Assembly (NCBI GenBank): GCA_015680685.1
Contig: MNCI01038211.1
Location: 451,859-515,858 of the forward strand
From: Gnetum montanum
Taxonomy: Eukaryota > Streptophyta > Gnetopsida > Gnetales > Gnetaceae
Direction of reading: 5' to 3'
Length of the DNA stretch: 64,000 nt
In this document: positions 21,741 to 32,235 of the stretch, in pieces
Position numbering within the stretch: the first letter of the stretch is position 1
How the letters are laid out: each line of letters opens with the position of its first letter
Notes under the pieces: model-generated
Told to the model about the DNA's origin: nothing
Seen by the model: only the letters and a program-made list of their open reading frames with translations
The model's database searches: none
Made by a program: the position numbers and the translations under genes

Positions 21741-23843
21741 GAAGGAACTTATATCATTCATGCAACTTTTCTTTTAGGGGCCATGATGATTTACAAACCT
21801 AAGAGCCTGGACAAGAAACTATTGGTTAATGTCCAACAAACTAGACCTTTCCATGAGCCTAGGACAGCGAGTACCAATGCTACCTCTATTGGTGGACAAC
21901 CTTGCTCCTTATTTTGGATTACCTTTTACCACCTCAGTTGTGGGGGAGACAGCCAACAATGCTAACCATTCAAAGCCCTTAGTTCCTTTTTTATTTTTGT
22001 TTTACACATTTTTTTCATATTTACTTTTTTTTTTTACACCATCATTACCATTTTTACTAATTCTTTATTTGACTTACTTTCATTTGTCATATAATAAGTG
22101 CTCATGATGGTGGATTGTACTATAATAATGTTGATTGCTAATGTTTGGTTTTTACCTTTGATTTTCAATGTTGATATTAAGATATGGTTCTTTTGATAAA
22201 ACAAGCAATGAGTTCACATCGTCCATTCATCCATTCAACTTTGTGGTCTCCCTTGGTTTTTGAACTGTACTGTCCCTTTTTCTAAATAAACTTCTTAATG
22301 AATTAGTGGCTTGGTATTCTTCAAACCGAGTAAGGACTCAATGGTTGAAAAGGGTGTGACTTCAAGGGGATTTGATGCACATGTTCTAGTTATTCTCTTA
22401 GGTACTTGGATGCTTTTCATGGGTTTTCTACCACTCTACCACTGATCAAATATCAGGAAGCTGAGTGAATAAAAATAAGTCTTTGCATGGTGTGGTTCTC
22501 ATGTGAAAAAAAAAAGACCTGGTAAGAATTCAAAGAATACCCCTTAGACACAATAAAGAAATATGGGCTACAAGCACTAGTTATGGTACTAGAAAGACAT
22601 GTTACCCATGCCTGAAGGTTCCCTCTAACTAAGGCCCTTTCTTACTTCCTTCTTTTCTATCTTTCTCTCCTTGGAATGGTGGTGACTCTTTGGGGAAGCA
22701 TTCTTGTTGGTTCAAGAGGATGGATTGGTCAAGTGTATTGATGCAAGGTTAGTGAATGTGGTTGGTTTGATTCTAGCTTTGGAATGAGTTCTACTTAGTT
22801 ACCTTAACCATAAAATACACAAGAGACTTTACATAACCTTGCTCTTGGGACTCCATTCCATTTTCTACTCTTCATCTTTCTTTCCATCTCCCATCTCATT
22901 ACAAATTTTATGATCAATCTATATTTTTGTTCATACATTGTTTTTCCTTGGTAAATTCTTATGGGTAAGTGTTTTAACCATTGTTTCCATATGTCATTCC
23001 TAGAGCTTATGAACTCTTTGGTTTAGGGGTTTGCTAGGGCATTAAAGGCATGAGCCTGCTTTGGGGAGGACCCATTGACATTCCTTTATGGTGTGATTGT
23101 TAAATTCTTCTCCTTAAACATTTCTTGCAATTAGCATTTTCTCATTTCATCCCCATCCATGACATCTATTTTATTGGCATCGCCATTGTTATTTTTCCCA
23201 TTTTTTTATTCCCTATACTTTTCCACCCTATTGCTACTGGAGGTTTGCTCTTAGTCATGGGGGCCCTGTCACAAAATTTTTCATTCTTCTACTACTTGTA
23301 TCACCCCTACACCTTGGGTAGTTATCAGTGATAAACCTCTAACCTAGTTTCTACCATAACCACAACTTAGCCAATGTGCTTTATATTGAGGCAAGGTATC
23401 AATTGCATTGTGGCTTACCTATCCTTACTCATTCGTGACTGTGTTGTGTGTGTAGATGGCAATTACATGAATAATGGACTGGGATAGAAGAAAGCACTTG
23501 GGATGGACTAGAGCTAGAGCATTTACATCGAGAACAAGTTTGGTCACGTGGCTATGGATAAACAACAAAAGGTGTAATCATGATGTCAGCAGCAACATGC
23601 CTTATTTTCTTTTCTCTTCTCTCCCTCCAAGCTGTCAGATGAGGGTCTAGATGTCATCTATGTACAGTGTTAACCACAAAGGGCATGAACACCAATGTTG
23701 TAATATGTTTGTCAATCCGTTCACCATGCACTTTGAGTCTATTATTCCTTGTCACTGTTAGTTCTCATTTAGTCAATAATCCCATACCTTCCCAATACTT
23801 TGTAAGGAACTTGAGGATGAGTTTTCATTCAATCATGGGCTTA
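21741..23843 (+). other. Element A 3' region, no env-like gene seen
   Basis: After integrase only a short pol tail is readable (MMIYKPKSLDKKLLVNVQQ, 21784-21840). The rest is T-rich with short frames. Some frames are hydrophobic (for example 23125-23331), but nothing supports an envelope-like gene. A block at 23054-23075 (CCTGCTTTGGGGAGGACCCA) is strongly conserved in elements B and E. TCATGGGCTTA just before 23844 occupies the polypurine-tract position. Confidence 0.6.
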
Positions 23844-24700
23844 TGATCAGCCATGATATCAGGACCATGGTATCACATCTACGATATCATGTTTGCGATA
23901 TCGGGGCCTTTCAAGCAATATCGGGCATCCGATATTAGGGCATGTTCTATCACCTATAAATAAGAGTGGCTGCACTTGGTTTGAGAAGTTTTTTATTAAG
24001 TTTTTTATTAATTAGTCTTAGCCCCTTACCCGAACTCTTGCCTTTTCTCCCTCTTAGAGTTAGAATTATTTTTGCATGCTTGTAGCAGGAGTCATAAAGT
24101 GAAAAGATCCTCATTCAAGAAATGTGTACCTAAGCACACCTTGTGTACGGCAATAAAAAAGAATTTTGTGATAAACCTTGCAGCATCCAAAATAGAATAA
24201 TTAATGTTAATTGTAGTTATTTAATGCTTTCCTTAGTTAATTAATGTTCTCTCTCTCACCCTATAACTCTCATAAGTAAGCACACTTAGTACAATTACTT
24301 CAAGCATGTGTGTAATTCTTGGTAACCCAATAACAATTACCATTTGGTAATCCCAACAATGTTGCACTGGTTCAGGATGTGTACAACAAGTAAGAATGGA
24401 TGCTGTTGTTAGGACTAGTTAAAGCATAGTTGAGTAGTTAAATTAAATTGGTTACTTAGTTATCTCTCTCCTCCCTTTGTAGCACTAGGCCATAAAACAT
24501 AAAAATATATAAAAACCATATGCCTCAAGTTTACTTAATTATACAACATGCTATACAAGTAGGCTTGGGAAGACAATGATCGACTAACCCATCCTTCTTC
24601 CACAAAAGCACATAAGCACTTAGTCCTTGGAATTCAACTGAATCATGTGTGGACGCTTGTATTCGTATGGTTGAGCATAGGGATATCTCACTGCTCATTA
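23844..24700 (+). repeat. Element A 3' LTR
   Basis: Starts TGATCAG and ends CTCATTA (final CA decayed to TA). It has a good TATA box, TATAAATA, at 23955-23962, preceded by GATATC-rich U3. It aligns with the 5' LTR along its whole length. Confidence 0.88.
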
Positions 24701-24705
24701 GATAG
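24701..24705. repeat. Target-site duplication GATAG, right of element A
   Basis: Matches 14827-14831 and fixes the boundary of element A. Confidence 0.85.
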
Positions 24706-25870
24706 GGTTAAAACCAATTAAGAACATACAACTATGTCTATAGTAACCAAAGAGTAAAAAAAAAAAAAGCAAAGAGGCAAGCATCACCAACTCACAACAC
24801 ACCTTCTAACTTGTCACACCCATCCACTTCCCATGCCCCAAATCAACCAAGATCAAACTTTACATGGAAGGATAGAACAAAGTATAGTCTATTGCCTATG
24901 AAGCCCTTTGAGCTTTTGGAATAGTTACTTAAAGACAACCATATACAATATAAGCAACTATTTAAGGAATCTCGTAAGAGGCATGATCGTCTTTGTCACA
25001 TAGCTAAAGACCCAATGATAGAAACTAAAGATGATCCCAAGCTACCAAAGTACTTCAAATTGGATAAGTTTTACCATTATCATCAAATGTCTAGTTATGA
25101 CATTGATTTTTTTTCCTAGCATTAAGGGATGACCTCTAGAAGATGATTGATCACAAAGGATTGCTATTGAATAAGCCCAACTCTCAAAGCACTAACAACA
25201 ACTCTTACACTATAGCTTCATTCATAGAAACAAAATGGTCTAATCCTCCTAGGGAACTATTTGTTGTCAAAGTACAACCACAGCCTCAAAACACAAAGCC
25301 TCGAGAATCTATCATCATACAAGTATTGCCTCCTCTAGCTCTTAAGAATTCTCTCATCATACATGTCACATCTTCAATGGAATCAACTTCACAGCCCAGA
25401 CCATAAGTTACCAATCCTCTAAAGCCTAAATAACTATTTGTTATCTAGGTCCCTCTACCTTTAACAAGTAAAATCATGACAACCCATGATCAAAGCTCAC
25501 CTATAGTGGCCCACAACTTAGAGGTTACTAAGAAATCATCATTACAATGGCGATAAAAGCAACAAGTCACCAAACCCACTAAAGGTAACCAACAAAAGTC
25601 TTCAAAGAAAGTTAACCCATCTAGACCCCTTCCAAGATTATTTACACCCATGGACAAGGGGCCTGAGGCACCCACGTTGGAACCTAAGTGACAAACTCTA
25701 GGAAGGATGGAGGATATTAGAACCACCAAGGCTGAAATATCTCATGCTAAGGAAAAGAATTTCCTCACAATGATGGAACAAGCCAAATGGTCCCTAAACC
25801 AAAAGAACATGTCACTGAACTTGTATGACTTGGTCATGACTTCTCCTACTCACAAAATGCATTAGCTCAG
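24706..25870 (+). pseudogene. Element C gag, second half
   Basis: Resumes where element A interrupted gag. The text around 24885-24960 (KYSLLPMKPFELLE) matches the element D tail KYTPLPIKPSKLLKQ. A basic and Pro/Thr-rich section (25143-25406) and the LNLYDLVMTS block near 25815 also match element D in order. Many stops are present. The match to element D across the break is independent evidence for the nested insertion. Confidence 0.7.
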
Positions 25871-26450
25871 GTGTTGACCTCTATCCCTATGAGCATAGAC
25901 ATGCCTTCCAACAGAGAGTCTATCCAGTCTATCATTGAACAAGCTTCACTTAAGGAAAATGGGTATAAACTAATGCTCAAATTTCATGACAGTGAGGTGA
26001 AGATTAACTCTCAAAACAAAGAAGTGCTATTTGCTCCTCTCCTCATTACTATACATGTTGGTAGGTATAAGGTTCATCCTGTTCATGTGGATGATAGGAA
26101 AACAACTTAGGTGGTTCCATTTTTAGTTGTTAACAAACTAGGCTTAACCAATAACATCCAAGAAACCACTACCTCAACACTTAAGTCATTTAATGGATCA
26201 TGAGTAGTGATGCAAGTTTCTATTTTTTTAGATTTCATAGTCAGTAAACAATTCCCTACATTCATAAACTTTCTATTGTCTGAAGAGATACCTGGCTTCA
26301 ACGTGATGTTAGGAAGGCCATGGTTAGCTAAGCTTCATGTAGTCTTATCCCCTATACATCATTACATTCACTTCCCATACAAGGATGGTGAAATTTTCAT
26401 TCATAGACATAATGTGTCACTACCCTAAGTTAACTATGTCAACATTGACC
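25871..26450 (+). pseudogene. Element C protease
   Basis: LLITIHVGRYKVHPVHVDDR (about 26037-26100) aligns with the element D active-site region, with the central D-x-G damaged. It is followed by GFNVMLGRPWLAKLHVVLSP (about 26293-26350) and IHFPYKDGEIF. As in element D, no reverse transcriptase follows; only a short decayed tail and then the minisatellite at 26807. Confidence 0.65.
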
Positions 26451-26806
26451 AAGGTTTAGAGATGGAATTTCAAGAAAGAACTCTTAACACTTAGACTATG
26501 GTCAACAACAATGATGACAATAACAATGCAAATAATGCCAACTCTGTAACATTGAATTGCCAACGAAAATGCATGTAGCTTGCCATGCTAAACAAAGGAG
26601 ATGGTGAGCATAAGATTGTGTCAAAAGGATTCCTTGAGCTCTCAAAGATCAAATAACAAGTTCATGGTAAATGTCTCGTCCATTCTTTTGTTAATTGTTT
26701 CTTCACCTTTGCAACATTATATCATGCTTCATTGTTGATTCTATCCTTGTATGCTCTTTGAGAGCATCCCATACTTGCTAGGTAAGTATGGACCATGGCT
26801 TGCTAA

Positions 26807-26902
26807 AGCCTAAAACTGGCAATGTTATGGCCTATTAGGACCTAAAACTAGTGAAGCCATGGCCTAACAAGGCCTAAAACTAGTGAGCATAATGATATCT
26901 TC
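26807..26902 (+). repeat. Minisatellite, three 32-bp units with CCTAAAACT core
   Basis: Core words start at 26807, 26839 and 26871, exactly 32 bp apart, each followed by GGC or AGT and ATGGCCTA-type sequence. It lies about 350 bp after the protease of element C, the same relative place as the 3955-4090 array in element D. Confidence 0.85.
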
Positions 26903-27568
26903 TTTTTGTCCATATGCCATACATTGTAGACAATCTACCTAATAGCATCATCTATGATTTTTACTCATATGCATATACCTTGATTTATAGTTATCATTAC
27001 AACATACTTCTATTTACCTCTTTCATTTTATAGCCTTGTTACATCTATCCTTTATGGTTATAAAACTAAAACATAGCCAAAGTCACACCGTGCGACGATA
27101 AAACTATATATGTACATGAATGTTGGACACTGTGGTTGCATTGTGCATCATATAACAATAAAAATAATACATGGTTTTTGTGATGATTATCGCCAAATGA
27201 AAATGGATACAACAATGATCAAAGAGCTAGGCATAACTAGGTCATCAGAAAGATTGAGCCATAGGCAGGGGAAGAAAGATCAACATTGTCAACATTATTG
27301 TTAGCATTGTTACCAACTTTATTACTATCAACACTAGAAGCCTATAGTCAAGCAAAACATTAAAACTATTAGAACATAAAGCCACTTGAAACATATTAAA
27401 GCACAAACAACTAAGAATGGTCATGCCTAACATATTCTATGAATTAAAATACCAAAAGAATAACTAAAACTTGATTTCTCCTCCACATAAATGAAGATAT
27501 AAAATCCAATAAAACAAAAATAGTGGAGGGATTCATTCATCCAATCTAGCGGTGGCAGCCAAAAACAA
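26903..27568. other. Non-coding stretch, nothing recognised
   Basis: AT-rich sequence between the element C minisatellite and the nucleosidase-like pseudogene. The short frames on both strands have no recognisable content. No 3' LTR of element C was found. Confidence 0.5.
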
Positions 27569-29150
27569 ATGACTGCATCTGCCCTATTTTTGCACTATAT
27601 TTGTAGCTGATCCTTCTTAGCCAGGCTTATGCTTTACCGTACCGTCTGGTCATGTGAGAAAAATCATCTACAAATCAATGTAGAAGGAAAACTTCTTGGG
27701 ATTATGGTTCCAAATGCTTTTGAGCTGAGTCCTATCTTCAACTGTTCTGCTTTTGTTCCCAATACAAGATTTCATGTACTCGATGTCTTAGGCAAAAGAT
27801 TTTGGTTCGGTGCAATCCATGGCAGAAAAGTTGCTATTATTGTGTCTGGGCTTGGAATGTTGAATTCTGGGCTGTCGACCTAGCTACTGTTGAGCCTGTT
27901 TTCTGTGTGGTGCATTTTTCATTATGGAATTGTGGGAAACGCAGACCCTGATTTGCATGTTAGGGACATGACCATTCCTAGATCTTGGGCTCATACTAGA
28001 CTCTGGAATTGGCATAGATATGGCGAGGGGCTTGGAAATGAGCTGGCATTGTAGTCCAATGGAGATCACACCAGAAAAATTGGGAACTTAAGATTTGCAG
28101 ACAGCAATGTCAATTCGTCATTTAATAATTATCTTAATAGAGTTTGGTACCAACTAGAGGAGGTATTGGCTATTAGATATTTAGATCTATTTGGTACCAA
28201 CTAGAGGAGGTATTGGCTATTAGATATTTAGATCTATTTGGTACCAACTAGAGGAGGTATTGGCTATTAGATATTTAGATCTATTTGGTACCAACTAGAG
28301 GAGGTATTGGCTATTAGATATTTAGATCTATAGTAGAAGTGAGACACCATTATTTTTGGGTGGATGTCAACAAACATTATTTTCAAAAAGTAAAGGCTTT
28401 GTAGAGAATGAAACCAGAAGGATGCTTGAACTCAATAACTTGCCTATCACATGAGCCAAAGGTGGTAAGAGTGGAGCAAGGGTGAAGTGCAAATGTATTT
28501 GTAGATAATGCTGCATACAGAAACTTTCTCTTTAATAAATTCAAAGTTACTACCATTGGTATGGAGAGTGCTCCAGTAGCACCTGTATGTTTGGCTGCCA
28601 AAGAACCTTTGCTTGTGATAAGGGCTCTCTTAGACTTGGCAGCATAGATTGAGAAATCGGCAATTAATCCCAAGATACATGACAAAGCAAAATTGAAGCC
28701 CATTCAAAGTTGGATTGGATATTTGATTCAGTGAATAGTGTTATACTTTTACTGAATTTTTTAGTTTAATACTTTTACTGAATTTTTTAGTTTAATATAT
28801 TGTATCTTGCAAATTCTGATGCCAGCAAAAAAACTAAAATTTCTATATTTGATTTTCCACTCTAACTGAGCTCTTAGCTAAAAAAATATGGAAATTGCCT
28901 TTAGGAACATGAGTGTATATAAGTTCTTTTTCTTTTTTGTTAATATCAATGATTTTAATCCGATTTTTACACTAATTTTTTTGGATTTTCGCAATCAGGT
29001 TTATAAAAAATTGTTGTCGATGTAATTTTTCAATCTATGCCTAGTAGAAGGTTCTATGCGTAGTAGAAGGTTCTAATGAAGTGGCTGTATTTGGTGGCCT
29101 CTCCTCACTTAATGCTGCTAATGCAATTGTTAGGTTCATTAAACTTCCGT
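27569..29150 (+). pseudogene. Bark-storage-protein / MTA-nucleosidase-like (phosphorylase superfamily) pseudogene
   Basis: The only host-type gene recognised. The family cleaves or binds purine nucleosides; the plant bark/vegetative storage branch is secreted or vacuolar. The ATG at 27569 opens a hydrophobic N-terminus with a stop at codon 14. Conserved blocks are GIMVPNAFELSPIFNCSAFV (27698-27760), RVAIIVSGLGMLNSGL-like text (27828-27878), HYGIVGNADPDLH (27920-27958), WAHTRLWNWHRYGEG, CLNSITCL, PKVVRVE, SANVFVDNAAYRNFLFNKF and MESAPVAPVC (28561-28590). The C-terminal exon SNEVAVFGGLSSL to KLP-stop lies at about 29066-29150, after an apparent intron. In-frame stops at 27881 and 28052, a 47-bp x4 expansion and a frameshift make it a pseudogene. 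Confidence 0.75.
28146..28333 (+). repeat. 47-bp tandem repeat, four copies, inside the nucleosidase pseudogene
   Basis: Each unit starts GGTACCAACTAGAGGAGG and ends TTAGATCTA(TTT). Units start at 28146, 28193, 28240 and 28287 and are essentially identical, so the expansion is recent or is an assembly product. Confidence 0.9.
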
Positions 29151-29925
29151 GATTGAATTCATGTAATTATTTTCAGCTTGTTTATGTAGATCTTATGAGA
29201 CAGCCAATCTTCACCTTCCTTCCATCAGATATTAGCACATTGACATTCCTACGTTGTCTAGGTCTTAGTGCACCATATCCAGAAGTGAAGGGAGACGTAA
29301 ATAGATTTTATTTATTGAAGCCAATATTGATGGTTCTGTATTCATAAACTTGCAAACATTATACAGGTAGCCTACCTAAATTCTGGATAGTCGATCCTTT
29401 TTAGAGTAAAATTACTATGAGCTACCTGCCAAACTCTTGTGGCCCTTAGAAATCTTACCGACACTTTCAAACACCATGAATGCAAATACACTGGCAGCCG
29501 ACATTGCCGATTTCCTTAACGGCCTAATATACCAAGGGTTGAAGGCCTACGAATTGGGTTCAGGTTTGGGTTCGAGTTCTGCGACATCCTCCATTCCTGT
29601 GATTCAATCCAAATTCTTCTTCCAAAATCGAAAGTTCTAAGCTTGCATCTGACACCTCCAAATTAGGTTTGCAATAAAATTGGAGTTAGTAGCTAGTAGT
29701 AGTCAAATCTAGTATTACTTTTGTCCATTGTGCTACGTTGTAAAGATGTAAACACTAAATGTAGAATTCACAAACATGGAATCATGCTAGCCTACATCGG
29801 CCAAAATGTTTCAACTAATGTGCTGTAGATGGATGACCTCCCTCCGGCATTTTTTGTGTTATTATTAATTACATATGTTTAAATAATAATAATAATAATT
29901 AATAAATCATAAAGATTCTTATTAA
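28637..29925 (+). repeat. 1.29-kb duplication, copy 1
   Basis: From ACTTGGCAGCATAGATTG to the AT-rich tail near 29925. It aligns through its length with 30252-31541 with modest divergence and a few small indels. It includes the nucleosidase 3' coding end, its intron and C-terminal exon, and a downstream short reading frame. Confidence 0.88.
29476..29640 (+). CDS. Short unidentified reading frame, copy 1
   Basis: A 54-codon frame starting MNANTLAADIADFLNGL and containing GLKAYELGSG and SSIPVIQSKF. I do not recognise it. The matching frame at 31067-31243 keeps most residues, but both lie in duplicated non-functional sequence, so conservation may simply reflect recent duplication. Confidence 0.25.
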   Translation: MNANTLAADIADFLNGLIYQGLKAYELGSGLGSSSATSSIPVIQSKFFFQNRKF

Positions 29926-30251
29926 ATTAAAAAATTTATTTACCCTTGTTAATACTCCCTATGTTCCTAGGTGATGAGAAAATGTAATTGGTCCACCAAA
30001 ACTACACTGGGTGGTTTGGTAATTGGGGGTGTTTGATAATGTTTAATTAATTAAACCAAAATTCTAGCAAGTGGAATTTCCGAAGGTGCAAAAGGAATAT
30101 GGCTGGAAAATGGTGGAAACTACAACTATAGGTGCAATGTAGGTTACAATGATAGGGTTGTACATTGCACTTGGAAAAATGTAAGAGTTTTTTATGCTGG
30201 TAAAACCAACTATGTTGGCTTTGCCCATAGGGGCTACATTGGAGAGGCGAA
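29926..30251 (-). repeat. Chimeric spacer: R1 fragment fused to inverted R2
   Basis: About 29935-29980 matches R1 (TTTATTTACCCTTGTTAATACTCC etc.) in the plus direction. From about 29975 to 30250 it matches R2 (12650-12930) in reverse complement. The fusion point shares a short GGTGAT word with both parents. This block separates the two copies of the 1.29-kb duplication. Confidence 0.75.
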
Positions 30252-31541
30252 GGACTTGATAGCATAGATTGAGAAATCTGTGATTAATCCCAAGATATGT
30301 GACAAAGAAAAATTGAAGCCCATTCAAAATTGGATTGGATATTTGATCTAGTAAATAGTGCTATACTTTTACTAAATTTTTTTAGTTTAATATACTGTAT
30401 CTTGCAAATTCTGATGCCAGAAAAAAACTAAAATTTCTATATCTGATTTTCCACTCTAACTGAGCTCTTAGCTGAAAAAATATGGAAATTGCCTTTAGGA
30501 ACATGAGTGTATATAACTTCTTTTTTTTGTTAATATTAACGATTTTAATCTGATTTTTACACTGATTTGTTTGGATTTTCATAATTAGGTTTATAAAAAA
30601 AATATTGTGGATGTAATTTTTCAATCTATGCATAGCAAGAGGTTCTTCTGAATCTAATGAAGTGGTTGTATTTGGTGGCCTCTCCTCACTTATTGCTGCT
30701 AATGCAGTTGTCAGGTTCATTAAACTTCTGTGATCGAATTCATGTAATTGTTTTCAACTTGCTTATGTAGATCTTATGAGATAGCTAATCTTCACCTTCC
30801 TTCCATAGATATTAGCACATTAACATTCCTATGTTGTCTAGGTTTTGGTGCACCATGTCCAAAAGTGAAAGGAGAGGTAAATAGATTTTATTTCTTGAAA
30901 CCAATACTGATGGTTCTATATTCATAAACTTGCAAACATTATACAGGTAGGCTACCTGAATTCTGCACAGTTGGTCCTTTTTACAGTAAAATTGCTATTA
31001 GCTGCCCACCAAACCCACCAAACCCTTGTGGCCATTAAAACTCTTACCCTGATGCTTTCAAACACCATGACTGTAAATACACTAGCAGCCGACGTCGTCG
31101 GTTTCCTTAACAGCCTAGTATACCGAGGGTTGAAGGCCTACGAATTGGGTTCAGGTTCAGGTTTGAGTTCTGTGGCATCCTCCATTCCCGTGATTCAATC
31201 CAAATTCTCCTTCCAAAATCTAGAGTTTGATGTTTGCATTTGAGACCTCCAAATCAGGTCTGTAATAAAATTAGAGTTAGTAGTAGTCAAATCTAGCATT
31301 GCTTTTGTCCGTCGTGCTGCATTGTAAATATGTAAACACTAAATGTAGATTTCACAAACTTGGAATCACACTAGCCTACATTGGCCAAAATGTTTCAAAT
31401 AATGTGCCGTAGAATTGATGTATCCGAGATGGGTGATCTCCCTCCGGCATTTTTTGTGTTCTTATTTCAATTACTTTAACATATGTTTAAATAATAATAA
31501 TAATAATAAATAAATCATAAAGATTCTTATTAAATTAAAAA
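30252..31541 (+). repeat. 1.29-kb duplication, copy 2
   Basis: Colinear with 28637-29925. It carries a second decayed nucleosidase C-terminal exon (SNEVVVFGGLSSLIAANAVV to KLL-stop, about 30654-30734) and the second short frame. It starts inside the coding region, so it never contained a whole gene. Confidence 0.88.
31067..31243 (+). CDS. Short unidentified reading frame, copy 2
   Basis: A 58-codon frame starting MTVNTLAADVVGFLNSL, homologous to 29476-29640 and ending four codons later. Function unknown and probably not expressed. Confidence 0.25.
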   Translation: MTVNTLAADVVGFLNSLVYRGLKAYELGSGSGLSSVASSIPVIQSKFSFQNLEFDVCI

Positions 31542-31560
31542 ATATATATTAAATATATAC

Positions 31561-32235
31561 TATTTCACCTTGTTTCACCTAGTTTGCAATATTTTATTTT
31601 ATTTTATTTTATTTTATTTTTACTAAAGTTTACCTTGATATTACCTTGTTTTACCAAGCTTTACCTTACGTTGACCCTGCCTAGTGAAATAGGCCCTTAC
31701 AAAAATTTGCTAAGGCCTAAAACTAGCAAAAAGATGGCCTACTAAGGTTTAAAACTGGCAACACCATGGTCCACCAAGGCCTAAAACTGGCGATATCATG
31801 GTCTACTAAGGCCTAAAACTGGCAAAATGTGACTTTGATTGACCATATTGGGCCATATGTTGCCTACCTTACCTTGTTTGACCTTGTTTGGCCTTGTTCC
31901 CCACTATGTTTTGACCTTACTTGACCTTATTTTACATTATTGTCTATCATTGTCATGTTATTTAGTGGCATTTGACTTCATTTTTATCATTTTTGCATCA
32001 TTTAACCCCATTTGACCACATTCCTTCATCATTGGGCATCGCATGGACTTTAATTGGCTCGATTTGACATCATTTGATGTCATTTGACATTGTTGAGGCC
32101 TCATTTGACCTTGTTTGGACATAGTGTTATGGGGTTTTGACCATCATTTAACCTTTGTTTCACCACTCATAACCTCCATTAACCATGTTTTGGCATTGAT
32201 TTGATCCACTTTTTCATTATTACTAAAATATTTTA
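31561..32235. repeat. Degenerate TTGACC/CCTTGTTT-rich repeat tract
   Basis: Contains (ATTTT)6 at 31591-31620, then many loose copies of ACCTTGTTTGACC, TTGACCTTG and CATTTGACATC as far as about 32180. The 32-bp minisatellite at 31714 is embedded in it. No coding potential. Confidence 0.7.
31714..31841 (+). repeat. Minisatellite, four 32-bp units with CCTAAAACT core
   Basis: Units begin at 31714, 31746, 31778 and 31810, exactly 32 bp apart, each GGCCTAAAACTGGC-like then ATGGCCTACTAA-like. Both edges start with the same TTGCTAAG as the array at 26807. Confidence 0.9.

Larger units (their letters stand above)
14832..24700 (+). mobile_element. Element A: full-length Athila-like Ty3/gypsy LTR retrotransposon
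   Basis: A 9.87-kb element with two LTRs (846 and 857 bp), a tRNA-Asp primer-binding site, gag, protease, RT, RNase H and integrase in gypsy order, and GATAG on both sides. The RT block has the Athila-style context F-M-x-x-F-S-x-Y-G, and the pre-RT and RT-start motifs also match that lineage. Stops in every domain and a changed RT active site make it incapable of moving on its own. By eye, the two LTRs are only about 85-90% identical in a sampled stretch, so the insertion is old. It sits inside the gag of element C. Confidence 0.9.

Noticed and set aside
23125-23331. Hydrophobic 68-codon frame as a possible env-like gene of element A
   Set aside because: T-rich sequence gives hydrophobic translations by chance; no counterpart in element B or E.
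28146-28333. CRISPR-like array
   Set aside because: Tandem units have no spacers and the context is a plant pseudogene.
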